NCBI RefSeq assembly: GCF_000308715.1
Contig: NZ_BAGH01000597.1
Span: 1 to 39,204 of the forward strand
DNA from: Nocardia tenerifensis NBRC 101015
Lineage (GTDB): Bacteria > Actinomycetota > Actinomycetes > Mycobacteriales > Mycobacteriaceae
DNA: 39,204 nucleotides
Direction: 5' to 3'
In this document: one piece after another, positions 32,436 through 39,204 of the stretch
Position numbering within the stretch: the stretch's first letter is position 1
How the letters are laid out: each line of letters starts with the position of its first letter
The notes under the pieces: model-generated
Told to the model about the DNA's origin: nothing
Seen by the model: only the letters and a program-made list of their open reading frames with translations
Databases searched by the model: none
Program-made: the position numbers and the translations under genes

Positions 32436-34313
32436 GCCTGCCCCGCAGCCGGGTTCGAGGATCCGCCCGGCGTTCAGACCCAGACTCTGCAGATGGGCCC
32501 ACATCGCCTCCACGATCATCGGGTCGGTGTAGTGGGCGTTGATGACGGTGCGGTTGGCCTGCTTCCAGCCGTCCTCACCGATCAGGGTGCGCAGCGTCTC
32601 GGCGTCGGCGCGGAACTCCTCACGGTCGGCGTCGAAGATCTGCGACACCGCACCCCAGGATGTCCACTTCGCCAGCGTTTCCCGCTCGGCGGGAGTCGGG
32701 GCGCGGTTATCGCGTTCGAGCAGCTGCACGGTCTGGATCGCCGCGAGGTTGGCCGCAACACGCCGCCGGGGCGACTGCGGAATCTCCACCTGCGGTGCGG
32801 GAAGCCGCTCGTCGAGGCGGAATCCCGCACTCGCGGGCGCGACCGTGCTGGCCGGTTCCGGCTCGGCGGTGACCGTCGCGAGGTCGGGCTCGTCGGCGGG
32901 CGCCGCCGTGGGCTGGTCCGGCGTTGCTGGTGCGGCCACGGGCGCTTCCCGCTCGGCGGGAGTCGGGGCGGGGTCTTGTGCGGCTGTCGAGGCCGGTGTC
33001 GTCGACACCGGTGATATCGAATCCTGTTCTGCCTGTGTGGGTTCCAGGGACGGCGGCGTCGATTGATCGGTTCGCGGTGTCGCCTCGGCGGGCCCGGGAT
33101 CCGTGGCCGTGGTGTCGGGTGTGGTGGTTGTCCCGGTCTCGGTGAAGGCCAGGCCGAGCTGGGTCAGCGACGCACGCAGGTAGCCCACGCGCCGGGTGCG
33201 TGTGTCGAAGGCGGTGGCCCGGCGCTGGTACCAGAACTTCTGCTGGCGCGACCACTGGAACTTCGCGTCGTGCAAGGCCTGGCGGAGCGCGAGGTTGTTC
33301 TTGTCGGTGTTCCGGACCAGCGTGGCTTCGGCGGTGTGCTCGATGAGGATGGGCGAAGCGGCCGCCGGAACCTCCACGGCGACAGCGGATTCCCGCTGAT
33401 CACCGGGGGATGAGGATGTGAGGGGATCGGCCTCGGTACCGAGTTCTTCGGGTGAGGCGCCGCGCTCGGGGACGGGGTGCTCGGCCAGATGAGTGCGAAG
33501 GCGGGGCAGGACCTCGCGTGTGGGGAGCGCTTCGGTGATCGGCTCGGACTCCTCGCCGGAGCCGGGGCGAACTATCCACTCCAACCCCGCAGATCCGCGC
33601 GTGCGTTCGAGGGAGAATGTGCGGTCCCCGACGCGGATATGGGCCCGGCGGCCGACGACTCCCTCGAAGCGTTCCTGGGGCCCGGTCAGGCCGAGCTCAT
33701 CGACGATGTGCGCCAGCTGGTCGACGCGAGAATGCATACCGGCGTAGGTGCTGGCCTCGAAAGGGTTGATGAGCCGGGCTCGGTCGAGAAGATCGTGGGC
33801 CTGAGCGAAGTGTCCCGTGCGCATGTGCTCGGCGGCCGCGTTGACCATCGGTTCGGTGAGGTCGGTGCGCTGTTGCTGGCGGGCCTCGACCGTGGCGGGG
33901 GTTTCGTCGTAGAGGTCGGGGTGGGCCCGCAGGTAGCACTCCACCCACAGCCAGGTCGGGGCGAACCGCTCGCCCTCCGACAGCGATTTGAGCGGCCCTT
34001 CGGTCAGGTAGCGGGGTGCGGTGCCGGGGTTGAAGATCTCCTGCGGGCGGCTGTAGCCGCCGTAGGCGTAGGCCTCGTCCTCGAGCGTGCAGCGCATCGT
34101 CGCCAGTTCGACCGGGGTGAACAGCGCGTCGGCCTGCGCCAGACGCTCGGCGACGGTGGCGCTGGTCGCCATTCCGACGTGGCGGGTGGCGATCCACGAG
34201 CCGGTGCCGTCCGCGGCCTCGCCGCGGTGGACTTCCCAGGTCTGCAAACCGTCGATCAGGTAGTGCCGCCCGCCGGCGGCGACGAGGGTGCCGGTGGCCG
34301 GGGCGGGCTCTAC
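32436..34313 (-). CDS. N-terminal half of the split methyltransferase/helicase gene
   Basis: The coding sequence runs from about 34313 (SAVEPAPATGTLVAAGGRHY) without a clear start codon nearby. It contains a helical region (LFTPVELATMRCTLEDEAYA, HFAQAHDLLDRARLINPFEA), a small domain with AKFQWSRQQKFWYQRRA, and a long Pro/Ala/Thr-rich linker. It then begins a methyltransferase domain: NAHYTDPMIVEAMWAHLQSL and motif I GRILEPGCGAG. Directly after that (32436) the frame turns to nonsense and ends at 32322. The other half resumes one base away with LKSLALVKPGG. The part between motif I and that segment, where the catalytic motif IV of N6-adenine methyltransferases is expected, is absent. Start unresolved; GTG 34454 is a poor alternative. 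Confidence 0.65.
32679..32970. repeat. 25-bp perfect direct repeat inside the linker of the split gene
   Basis: The same 25 bases occur at 32679-32703 and 32946-32970, 267 bases apart. They encode PTPAERE both times. The pair could arise from slippage or gene conversion and may promote deletion. Confidence 0.7.
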
Positions 34314-34828
34314 TGCTGACGGTGTGCCCTCGCGGCGTCCTGGCGCTCCAGGATCTGCGCCAGCTGCTCGCGTTTCTGCGCCTCGGTCAGCTCCTCGTGG
34401 TCGGCCAGCATCCAGTTCACCTCCTCGACCAGATGCGGGTACCGGCGATCCCACTCGATCGCCTCCGGGCTGCCCGGCTCCATGTCCATCCGTTGATCCA
34501 CCGCGCGTTCCTCCTGCTGCATCACCAGCAGGTCGCGCTCGGTCGCGCTCGGCGCCGGATCGTCCTCGATCTCCGGCGGCATCACGTACAGCAGCTCCGC
34601 CAGCGCCGCCTCCAGCGCTTGGGCGCGCACCGTGTTCAGAGTCCCCACCCGTTCGAGGAAGTCCTGCCCCGGTGTCGTCGCCTCGGCGGCGAGCCTGGTC
34701 ACGATCTGCTCCACGCGCTGGCTGATCTGCTCGGCCAGCTGCTGGAAGTGGCTCTCCGGGTCCTCCAGGGCCGCGGTCGTGTGGGGCAGCTGGGTCGAGT
34801 AGTACGTCCTGACCTGGTCGATGATCAT
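34310..34828 (-). CDS. Small helical coiled-coil protein
   Basis: This 172-residue, acidic protein has long helices: HFQQLAEQISQRVEQIVTRL, ALEAALAELLYVMPPEIEDD, EEVNWMLADHEELTEAQKRE and a basic end (ARAHRQQ). ATG 34828 (or GTG 34831 before it) lies about 9-12 bases after AGGA. The codon pattern marks this frame as the real one here, although another frame on the same strand is also open. I know no function. Its place directly before the methyltransferase/helicase gene suggests one operon, its product perhaps a partner of that protein. Confidence 0.7.
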   Translation of the reverse strand: MIIDQVRTYYSTQLPHTTAALEDPESHFQQLAEQISQRVEQIVTRLAAEATTPGQDFLERVGTLNTVRAQALEAALAELLYVMPPEIEDDPAPSATERDLLVMQQEERAVDQRMDMEPGSPEAIEWDRRYPHLVEEVNWMLADHEELTEAQKREQLAQILERQDAARAHRQQ

Positions 34829-34943
34829 CACGCTCGTTGTCCTTCCGGTTGTCCACGGTCGAGGGCGTCGGGTCCGGATCGCCCCATAGAGCCTCCAGGC
34901 TGAGTTGGCCTTCGCTGTGCATTCTTCGCATTCGCCGCGCCAT
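34814..34943 (-). CDS. Short coding segment behind a strong ribosome-binding site
   Basis: ATG 34943 has AAGGAGG six bases upstream, the best Shine-Dalgarno nearby. The first 40 codons read as protein (MARRMRRMHSEGQLSLEALW then GDPDPTPSTVDNRKDNERDD). After about 34814 the frame stays open to 32322 but becomes a Gly/Arg/Ala-rich shadow of the coiled-coil gene. Either a short gene has lost its stop, or its product was once joined to the coiled-coil frame by an indel. The 3' limit given is approximate. Confidence 0.4.
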
Positions 34944-35249
34944 GGTCGCCTCCTTCGTGTCGGCGGCGGGGCGGCGATCTCACCGGCCCCGAGGGTTCGG
35001 TTGTCTCTGATGTATCGAAAACATCTGTTCGGTGACCTTCACCCGAGACGGTTGCCGCAGGTACCTCGGCACGCTCTAATGTATCTAATGCTGCGAGAAG
35101 TTCGAAAGGCTGCATCGCGCACGATGCCCGGCCGGGGTTCTCGATCCATTAGAGGTAGACGAACCTTTAGATACAGTGGAGCCCTGCGGGTGCGGCCGGA
35201 AACCCGGTCGCGCGGCCCGCGACGCCGTCAAGAAGGAAGGAAAGAACCT
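34944..35249. promoter_or_regulatory. Divergent promoter region with three TTTAGATACA-like sites
   Basis: No gene is seen. The interval separates the - strand helicase operon from the + strand partition genes. It holds TGATGTATCGAAAACA (35008-35023) and TAATGTATCTAA (35077-35088), both reading as the motif on the - strand, and TTTAGATACAGT (35166-35177) on the + strand. AT content is high for this window. Confidence 0.6.
35166..35177 (+). promoter_or_regulatory. TTTAGATACA promoter/operator motif upstream of the ParB-like gene
   Basis: TTTAGATACAGT lies 73 bases before the GTG start at 35250. It includes TAGATA, a fair actinobacterial -10 (TANNNT). Confidence 0.5.
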
Positions 35250-35699
35250 GTGGCCGACACACAGTCCGACACGGCGGGGGGGCGTCTATGGAGCAGGGTG
35301 AACTTCTCATGCAGTGACGAGGTCTGGTCCGCGGCCAAGAAGACCTGGCAGGCCCAGATTCGCCGCTACCCCACGTGGACGAGCTGGCTCGAAGCCGCCT
35401 TCGTCGAGAAGACCGCGCGCAAACGCGCGGAGCTGGGGATGACCGAGTTCGACCCCGCCCCCGACCGCCTCCCGCCGGGCCGGCGTTTCACGCCGGAGCA
35501 GGCGGGCACCCGGCCCCGGCGCGCGTTCAGCTGCGACGTGCGGATATGGGACGACGCACGCGGAGCCTGGTGGGCCGAGGCCGAGCGCTACTCGGCGTGG
35601 TCGGACTGGGCCGAGGAAGCCGTGCAGGAAAAGATCGACCGCGACCGGGTCGCCGGCGCGGCCGAGGCCACCGACACGCTCACCTCGAAGACACCATGA
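35250..35699 (+). CDS. ParB/RHH-like protein with a duplicated domain
   Basis: This 149-residue protein has two copies of a 41-residue unit. FSCSDEVWSAAKKTWQAQIR followed by RYPTWTSWLEAAFVEK (residues 19 on) matches FSCDVRIWDDARGAWWAEAE followed by RYSAWSDWAEEAVQEK (93 on), with an RF-Pro-rich linker between. Each unit (a short strand, then two helices) looks like the ribbon-helix-helix-like DNA-binding units of small ParB/ParG-type partition proteins. GTG 35250 follows an AAGGAAGGAAAG stretch. The gene is followed after 17 bases by a ParA-like ATPase gene. It probably binds the centromere of the element and may repress its own promoter at the TTTAGATACA sites; this is inference. Confidence 0.7.
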   Translation: MADTQSDTAGGRLWSRVNFSCSDEVWSAAKKTWQAQIRRYPTWTSWLEAAFVEKTARKRAELGMTEFDPAPDRLPPGRRFTPEQAGTRPRRAFSCDVRIWDDARGAWWAEAERYSAWSDWAEEAVQEKIDRDRVAGAAEATDTLTSKTP

Positions 35700-35716
35700 G
35701 GAGAAAGGAATAGCGG

Positions 35717-36892
35717 ATGACCAGACAGGATTCGGCTGCGCCGGTCCCCGCCCCGTGGAGCACGCAGACCGTGCCCTACGCACTGCGCGACGGCGACGGG
35801 ACCGGGCCGCAAGGCACGGCGGTGCCCCGCGGCCGGGCACGAGACCGGCGGGGATGGCGCCACCCGGGAACCGATCTGGCCGCGGCGGTGGCCACGGGCG
35901 CGCGTGACTGGCGGCGTGACACCGTGCGCCCGGCGCCGGGCTCGGGCTGGCGGCGGGCGCTGTATTTGGTGTCGGGCAAGGCGCTGAATCCGGGGCAGAG
36001 CCCGGCCGAGGTCGCCGCCCGCGCACTCGACCGTCGTCTGCGTACCGCGATCGAGTCCGATTTCCGGATCGGTTTCGTGCAGCTCAAGGGCGGTTCCGGC
36101 AAGACGACGACCACGATGGGGGTCGGGAACGCCTTCGCGGCGTGCCGCAGCGAGGGCGTGCTCGCCTTCGATGTCAACCCCGACCGGGGCAATCTGGCAC
36201 GCCGGACCTCGGCACGCAGCGAGGCCTCGGCGCTGACCCTGCTGGCCGGTCCGCGTCCACGCCGGGTGCACGACGTGCGCGCCCATACCCAGCTGACCCC
36301 GGCTGGCCTGGAAATTCTCGCCTCGGCGGCCGACCCGGCGACCGCCGACAGCTTCGCCGCCCACGACTATCGCCAGCTGCTCGAGCTGGCCGGTGACTAC
36401 TTTTCGCTGATGCTCGCCGACTGCGGAACCGGCATCACCCACCCGGCGACACAGGCCGTCCTCGCCGAAGCCGACGCCCTGGTGATCCCGCTCGACGCCA
36501 AGAAGGACTCCGCCGACGAGGCGGTGGCCACGGTGGAGTACCTGTATCACGCCTACGCCAAGGACCCCGTGACCGGAGCGCCGCTGCTCGACGAGCGGGG
36601 CGAACGCCGCTGGCTCTACCGCAGCCTGCTCTCGCGGGCGGTCGTGGTGATCTCCCACCAGCACCCGGGGCGCCGGATGTTCGACACGACCGCGGCGACC
36701 CACTGGTTCAACCAATGGGTCCACGCCGTGCGCGAGATCCCCTACGACCGCCACCTCGACGAGGGCGGGGCCATCGACCCGCAGCTGCTGCACCCGCGCA
36801 CGCGACAGGCCTACCGAGAACTGGCCGCCGCCCTGGCCGGGCTGTTCCCGCTGAAGTACTCCCCCACCTCCGGCCTGCGGCCCGCCGGATAG
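35717..36892 (+). CDS. parA: ParA/MinD-like partition ATPase
   Basis: This 391-residue protein has a deviant Walker A, LKGGSGKTTTT (K124 to T133), of ParA/MinD type, with VLAFDVNPDRGNLA as the Walker A' region and LMLADCGTGITHPATQ as the switch/Walker B region. LIPLDAKKDSADEA-like sequence follows. The N-terminal 110 residues are basic and Pro/Gly-rich, longer than in most ParA proteins, and may bind DNA or a partner. ParA proteins position DNA cargo with a ParB partner, here the preceding gene. ATG 35717 follows AAGGA about eight bases upstream. A role in conjugation-complex positioning is also possible, as related proteins occur near secretion genes. Confidence 0.85.
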   Translation: MTRQDSAAPVPAPWSTQTVPYALRDGDGTGPQGTAVPRGRARDRRGWRHPGTDLAAAVATGARDWRRDTVRPAPGSGWRRALYLVSGKALNPGQSPAEVAARALDRRLRTAIESDFRIGFVQLKGGSGKTTTTMGVGNAFAACRSEGVLAFDVNPDRGNLARRTSARSEASALTLLAGPRPRRVHDVRAHTQLTPAGLEILASAADPATADSFAAHDYRQLLELAGDYFSLMLADCGTGITHPATQAVLAEADALVIPLDAKKDSADEAVATVEYLYHAYAKDPVTGAPLLDERGERRWLYRSLLSRAVVVISHQHPGRRMFDTTAATHWFNQWVHAVREIPYDRHLDEGGAIDPQLLHPRTRQAYRELAAALAGLFPLKYSPTSGLRPAG

Positions 36893-36939
36893 CCCACCCG
36901 AGACGCCGAACTCGGAGAACCCGATGACACAGTCGATGT

Positions 36940-36951
36940 TTTAGATACACT
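36940..36951 (+). promoter_or_regulatory. TTTAGATACA promoter/operator motif
   Basis: TTTAGATACACT lies 93 bases upstream of ATG 37044, directly after the partition operon, so transcription probably restarts here. Confidence 0.55.
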
Positions 36952-37043
36952 CGAACCATTAACTTCACTGGTGGCTATCGGTGTCGCACCGGAAATCCGG
37001 TACCGCCCTCGGCGACCACCCCATCGACAGGAAGGAGTCGGCC

Positions 37044-38051
37044 ATGGTCGACACACCCGCGAGCGGGCGCAAGCCCGAGGACCCGTTGACCGCCGCGGTG
37101 ACAGACCTCGTCGCCGCTTGGCGCGCGGACAACCCGACAGCGACGTCCCTGCCCCGTTCGCTGCGCCGGGAGATCTCCGGAGTGATCCGCACCAACACCC
37201 GCGCACAGGCCCTCGACGCCGCGATCACCCGGGCACGGGTGGAGCTCGAGATCCTGCATCATCAGAAAGCCGTGGTGTCGCTGGGGATCAAGCCCGACAG
37301 CACCGACCAGGACGACCCGGCCTACACCGCGTGGTCGCGCAAGAACACCGCACTGTCGGAGGCCGCACGGGCGCTCGAACGCCGCATCCACGAACTGCCG
37401 CACCTGAGCGCCACCGATCGGGGACAGGCGGTGCGCGCGCTCGAGCGCGCGCACCTGGTGCCGTCCTCGGTGGCCGGCGTGCGATGGGAGGCATCCGGCA
37501 GGCTCGAGGCCCTGCGGGCCCGGGTGACCGAGAAACTCTCCGCGATTCGCCTGGGCGTGACCTCGCTGACCGGTCCGGTCCGCCGCTTCGGGGAGTTCTG
37601 GCTCGCCCAGCGCCAAGCCAGCCGGCCCGAGGACCGTACCGAGCAGGCCCGCCGGGACTGGCTGACTCCGGGCCAGGCCGCCGCGCTGGCCGAATTGAGT
37701 ACGGCGGCACAGAGTTACGAGACCGCCGCGCAGCAGGCGCGCGCCGCCACCGACGCGCAGACCGATCTGGCCGCGAAGCTGAGCGAGTTCCAGACCGCGT
37801 TCACCCGCACCCAGCAGATGGGCGTGTCCTCCGAGCGCATCAACGCAGAACTGCGCACCGCGCACACCGAACTGGAGGCCGCAGGCCAGCACCCGCAGAG
37901 CCGGTGGGCCAAGCTCCAGGCCGCCGCCCGCGCTAGCGCACCGCTCACCCCGCCGCCCGCCGCCGCGGCGAGCACCGGGGCCTTCGCCTTCGGCGCGACA
38001 CCCGCCTCCCCGGCCACGCCCTTGTCCGCCACCGCCCGCCGAACCCGGTGA
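37044..38051 (+). CDS. Coiled-coil protein with FAFGA...RRxR C-terminal tail
   Basis: This 335-residue protein starts at ATG 37044, with AAGGAG eight bases upstream; a GTG at 36981 would add 21 unlikely residues. Most of it is helical: ITRARVELEILHHQKAVVSL, AARALERRIHELPHL and AAQSYETAAQQARAATDAQT form probable coiled coils. The end is an Ala/Pro/Ser-rich tail with FAFGATPA (314-321) and terminal RRTR. The next protein ends in nearly the same way. The family is unknown to me. A shared basic C-terminus could be a recognition signal for the type IV secretion system, or a common partner-binding tail; this is inference. Confidence 0.7.
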   Translation: MVDTPASGRKPEDPLTAAVTDLVAAWRADNPTATSLPRSLRREISGVIRTNTRAQALDAAITRARVELEILHHQKAVVSLGIKPDSTDQDDPAYTAWSRKNTALSEAARALERRIHELPHLSATDRGQAVRALERAHLVPSSVAGVRWEASGRLEALRARVTEKLSAIRLGVTSLTGPVRRFGEFWLAQRQASRPEDRTEQARRDWLTPGQAAALAELSTAAQSYETAAQQARAATDAQTDLAAKLSEFQTAFTRTQQMGVSSERINAELRTAHTELEAAGQHPQSRWAKLQAAARASAPLTPPPAAAASTGAFAFGATPASPATPLSATARRTR

Positions 38052-38083
38052 GGCGCACCTTCCATCAGCATGAGGAGAATCCG

Positions 38084-38542
38084 ATGTCCGAGCCCGTCCA
38101 CTCCCCTGACCACAAGCCCCCCGACCCGATCGAGGTCACGGCCCGCTACCTGGAAGCAGTGCTCGACCAAGCCCTCAGCGCCGCGAACGAGACGACCTAC
38201 CTCGACGTCGACGCGAACGGGGCACTCGTGCAGATCGGCCCCGACGACACCACCGCCGAGGCGGCGGTACGCGCCGAGGAGAAGCTCACCCAGTATCTGC
38301 ACGACCACCGCACCAAGCTCGGCGAAGACCAGCACTGGCGCGCCTACTACAACGGGTTCGATCGCGCCGAGCAGACCGACCGCGTCGACGCGTCGGCGAC
38401 AGCTACATCGGCGGAGGAGAGCGCGCCGCGAGCAGCGGTCACCGGTGGACCGGGTCGGACCGCGACCACGCCGTTCGCCTTCGGCGCGGCCCCGGCCGCC
38501 GCGGCGAAGGGCCCGGGCACCGGCGTGAGGCGAGTCCGATGA
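38084..38542 (+). CDS. Small acidic protein with FAFGA...RRxR C-terminal tail
   Basis: This 152-residue protein starts at ATG 38084, with GAGGAG seven bases upstream; GTG 38048 overlaps the previous stop but has no site. Residues 20-95 form a helical domain (IEVTARYLEAVLDQALSAAN, EKLTQYLHDHRTKLGEDQ, then HWRAYYNGFDRAEQ). An Ala/Ser/Thr-rich stretch then ends in FAFGAAPA (131-138) and terminal VRRVR. The tail is the same type as in the preceding protein although the bodies differ. No known family. Its stop overlaps the next gene's start (ATGA). Confidence 0.7.
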   Translation: MSEPVHSPDHKPPDPIEVTARYLEAVLDQALSAANETTYLDVDANGALVQIGPDDTTAEAAVRAEEKLTQYLHDHRTKLGEDQHWRAYYNGFDRAEQTDRVDASATATSAEESAPRAAVTGGPGRTATTPFAFGAAPAAAAKGPGTGVRRVR

Positions 38543-38964
38543 CCGCGCTGGCGGGGGCCCGGATCCCGCTCGACGACCTGGTCTTCTTCGCCCGGTGCGG
38601 TATCCGGGCCGCTCGTGCCGAGCTGCGGTACTGCCGTGCGCTGCGACTCGCTCTCCTGGTCAGGGCCCACGGCGGTGGCTGGCGTCGGGTGCTGCGCACG
38701 CTGGTGGGCACCTACGACGTCACCACGGTGTGCCTGGGCGGGCACTGGTTCCTGATCGGGCCGGCCGACCCCCGCACGCTGGACCGGGCACCCGAGCGGG
38801 CGCGCTGGGCGTGGTACATCTGCGGCCCCAGCCTCGACCGGACCGTGAATCCATCGCTGAGCTGGGAAGAATCGGCTCCCGGCTTCTTGCCCCGCACAGC
38901 GCTGGCCTACTGCGGGGAATGGGCCGACGCGGTCGGCGCGGAGAGCCCGCGCAGAGCCGCATGA
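38539..38964 (+). CDS. Hypothetical protein, 141 residues
   Basis: ATG 38539 overlaps the preceding stop (ATGA). The N-terminal half is basic and helical (DDLVFFARCGIRAARAELRY, CRALRLALLVRAHGGGWRR). The rest is a Trp-rich alpha/beta region (TTVCLGGHWFLIGPADPRTL, RARWAWYICGPSL) with five Cys. I recognise no family and see no membrane segment. It is the last gene of the operon before the TTTAGATACA motif at 38997. Confidence 0.65.
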   Translation: MTALAGARIPLDDLVFFARCGIRAARAELRYCRALRLALLVRAHGGGWRRVLRTLVGTYDVTTVCLGGHWFLIGPADPRTLDRAPERARWAWYICGPSLDRTVNPSLSWEESAPGFLPRTALAYCGEWADAVGAESPRRAA

Positions 38965-38996
38965 TTGCGGCTGGTCGGCGGACCTGCGACACTGGC

Positions 38997-39008
38997 TTTA
39001 GATACATT
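38997..39008 (+). promoter_or_regulatory. TTTAGATACA promoter/operator motif
   Basis: TTTAGATACATT lies 51 bases upstream of the start at 39059, the third + strand copy in a promoter position. Confidence 0.55.
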
Positions 39009-39058
39009 CGCATCATCCGCCGACGAGTCACCGACGACGAAAGAGGAGGTCATCGCAG

Positions 39059-39204
39059 ATGTCGATCCTGCTGGTGTACCCGGTCGTTGCCGTGCTGATC
39101 GTGGTCGTGGTGATCGTGGTGAAGGCGGCCCATCCCAAGCCCGCTGCCACGCGGGACCGTGCGCGCGCTGCGCGGGCGGCCCGGGGCGTGGCCGGCGGTG
39201 CGCT
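39059..39204 (+). CDS. N-terminus of a membrane-anchored protein (partial)
   Basis: ATG 39059 has AGAGGAGG about nine bases upstream. The visible 48 residues begin with one membrane segment (LLVYPVVAVLIVVVVIVV, about 4-21), followed by a basic, Ala/Arg-rich stretch (KPAATRDRARAARAARG). The gene runs off the right edge. The family cannot be told. Position after a TTTAGATACA motif suggests a new transcription unit of the same regulon, possibly the next block of transfer genes. Confidence 0.65.
   Translation, partial: MSILLVYPVVAVLIVVVVIVVKAAHPKPAATRDRARAARAARGVAGGA

Noticed and set aside
34310..34831. Gly/Arg-rich alternative frame over the coiled-coil gene
   Set aside because: Composition is that of a GC-driven shadow; the 172-residue frame has normal amino-acid use.
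1..39204. Search for tRNA genes, CRISPR arrays, transposases, integrases, relaxase and oriT
   Set aside because: No cloverleaf, spaced repeat array, DDE or Tyr/Ser recombinase motif or HUH relaxase motif was seen; absence by eye is not proof.

Overview
The window is very GC-rich, uses GTG and TTG starts and packs genes with 4-base start/stop overlaps. It carries families typical of Nocardia/Rhodococcus/Streptomyces-type actinomycetes (Scr1-like XRE/DUF5753 with DUF397, DUF4254, DUF4913, S-adenosyl methyltransferase, SCO6880). I read it as part of a large actinobacterial plasmid or integrative conjugative element, most likely from a Nocardia relative. I found no relaxase, integrase, replication initiator, transposase, tRNA or CRISPR, so the element extends beyond both ends.

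Region 1 (1-6505, + strand) is a conjugation operon. It holds the Gly/Ala-rich tail of a protein cut by the window edge, an SCO6880-type membrane protein, a VirB4-like ATPase, an ATPase-less paralogue of the coupling-protein middle domain, a TraG/TraD/VirD4-like coupling protein and a DUF4913 protein. Nearly all junctions overlap. Hairpins at 6526-6664 close the operon.

Region 2 (6734-16616) is accessory DNA. It has orphan hypotheticals, a zinc-ribbon protein, a small secreted protein and a GlxR/CRP-type site. An XRE/DUF5753-DUF397 regulatory pair lies divergent from a tightly coupled + strand operon that ends in a nucleoside hydrolase-like enzyme. A secreted alpha/beta-hydrolase that appears to lack its catalytic Ser and His, a pseudogene and a NUDIX hydrolase follow.

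Region 3 (16613-25558, - strand) is one almost gap-free operon of 15 reading frames. In transcription order: DUF4254 protein, membrane protein, class I methyltransferase, membrane protein, 15-residue micro-ORF, four small or unknown proteins (one HTH-like), S-adenosyl methyltransferase, a protein ending in an RNA-polymerase-alpha-CTD-like helix-hairpin-helix, histidine phosphatase, membrane-anchored thymidylate-kinase-like protein, AlkA-like HhH glycosylase, and a B12-binding-type radical SAM enzyme. A TPR/HTH regulator and a LOG-type (TIGR00725) nucleotide-binding protein diverge from its head (26009-27773). Together with the NUDIX and nucleoside hydrolase nearby, this is the best candidate for an undescribed system. 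The gene content suggests making, repairing or salvaging a modified nucleoside, base or nucleotide; that is inference.

Region 4 (27872-39204) returns to the element backbone. It has a giant DNA methyltransferase/helicase gene on the - strand that is broken by an internal deletion plus frame change at about 32435, removing the part of the methyltransferase domain expected to hold the catalytic motif. A small coiled-coil gene lies upstream. Then, on the + strand, come a maintenance operon (duplicated-domain ParB/RHH-like protein and ParA/MinD ATPase), two proteins sharing a C-terminal FAFGA...RRxR tail, an unknown protein and the start of a membrane-anchored protein. A recurrent TTTAGATACA motif marks the promoters of this last part.
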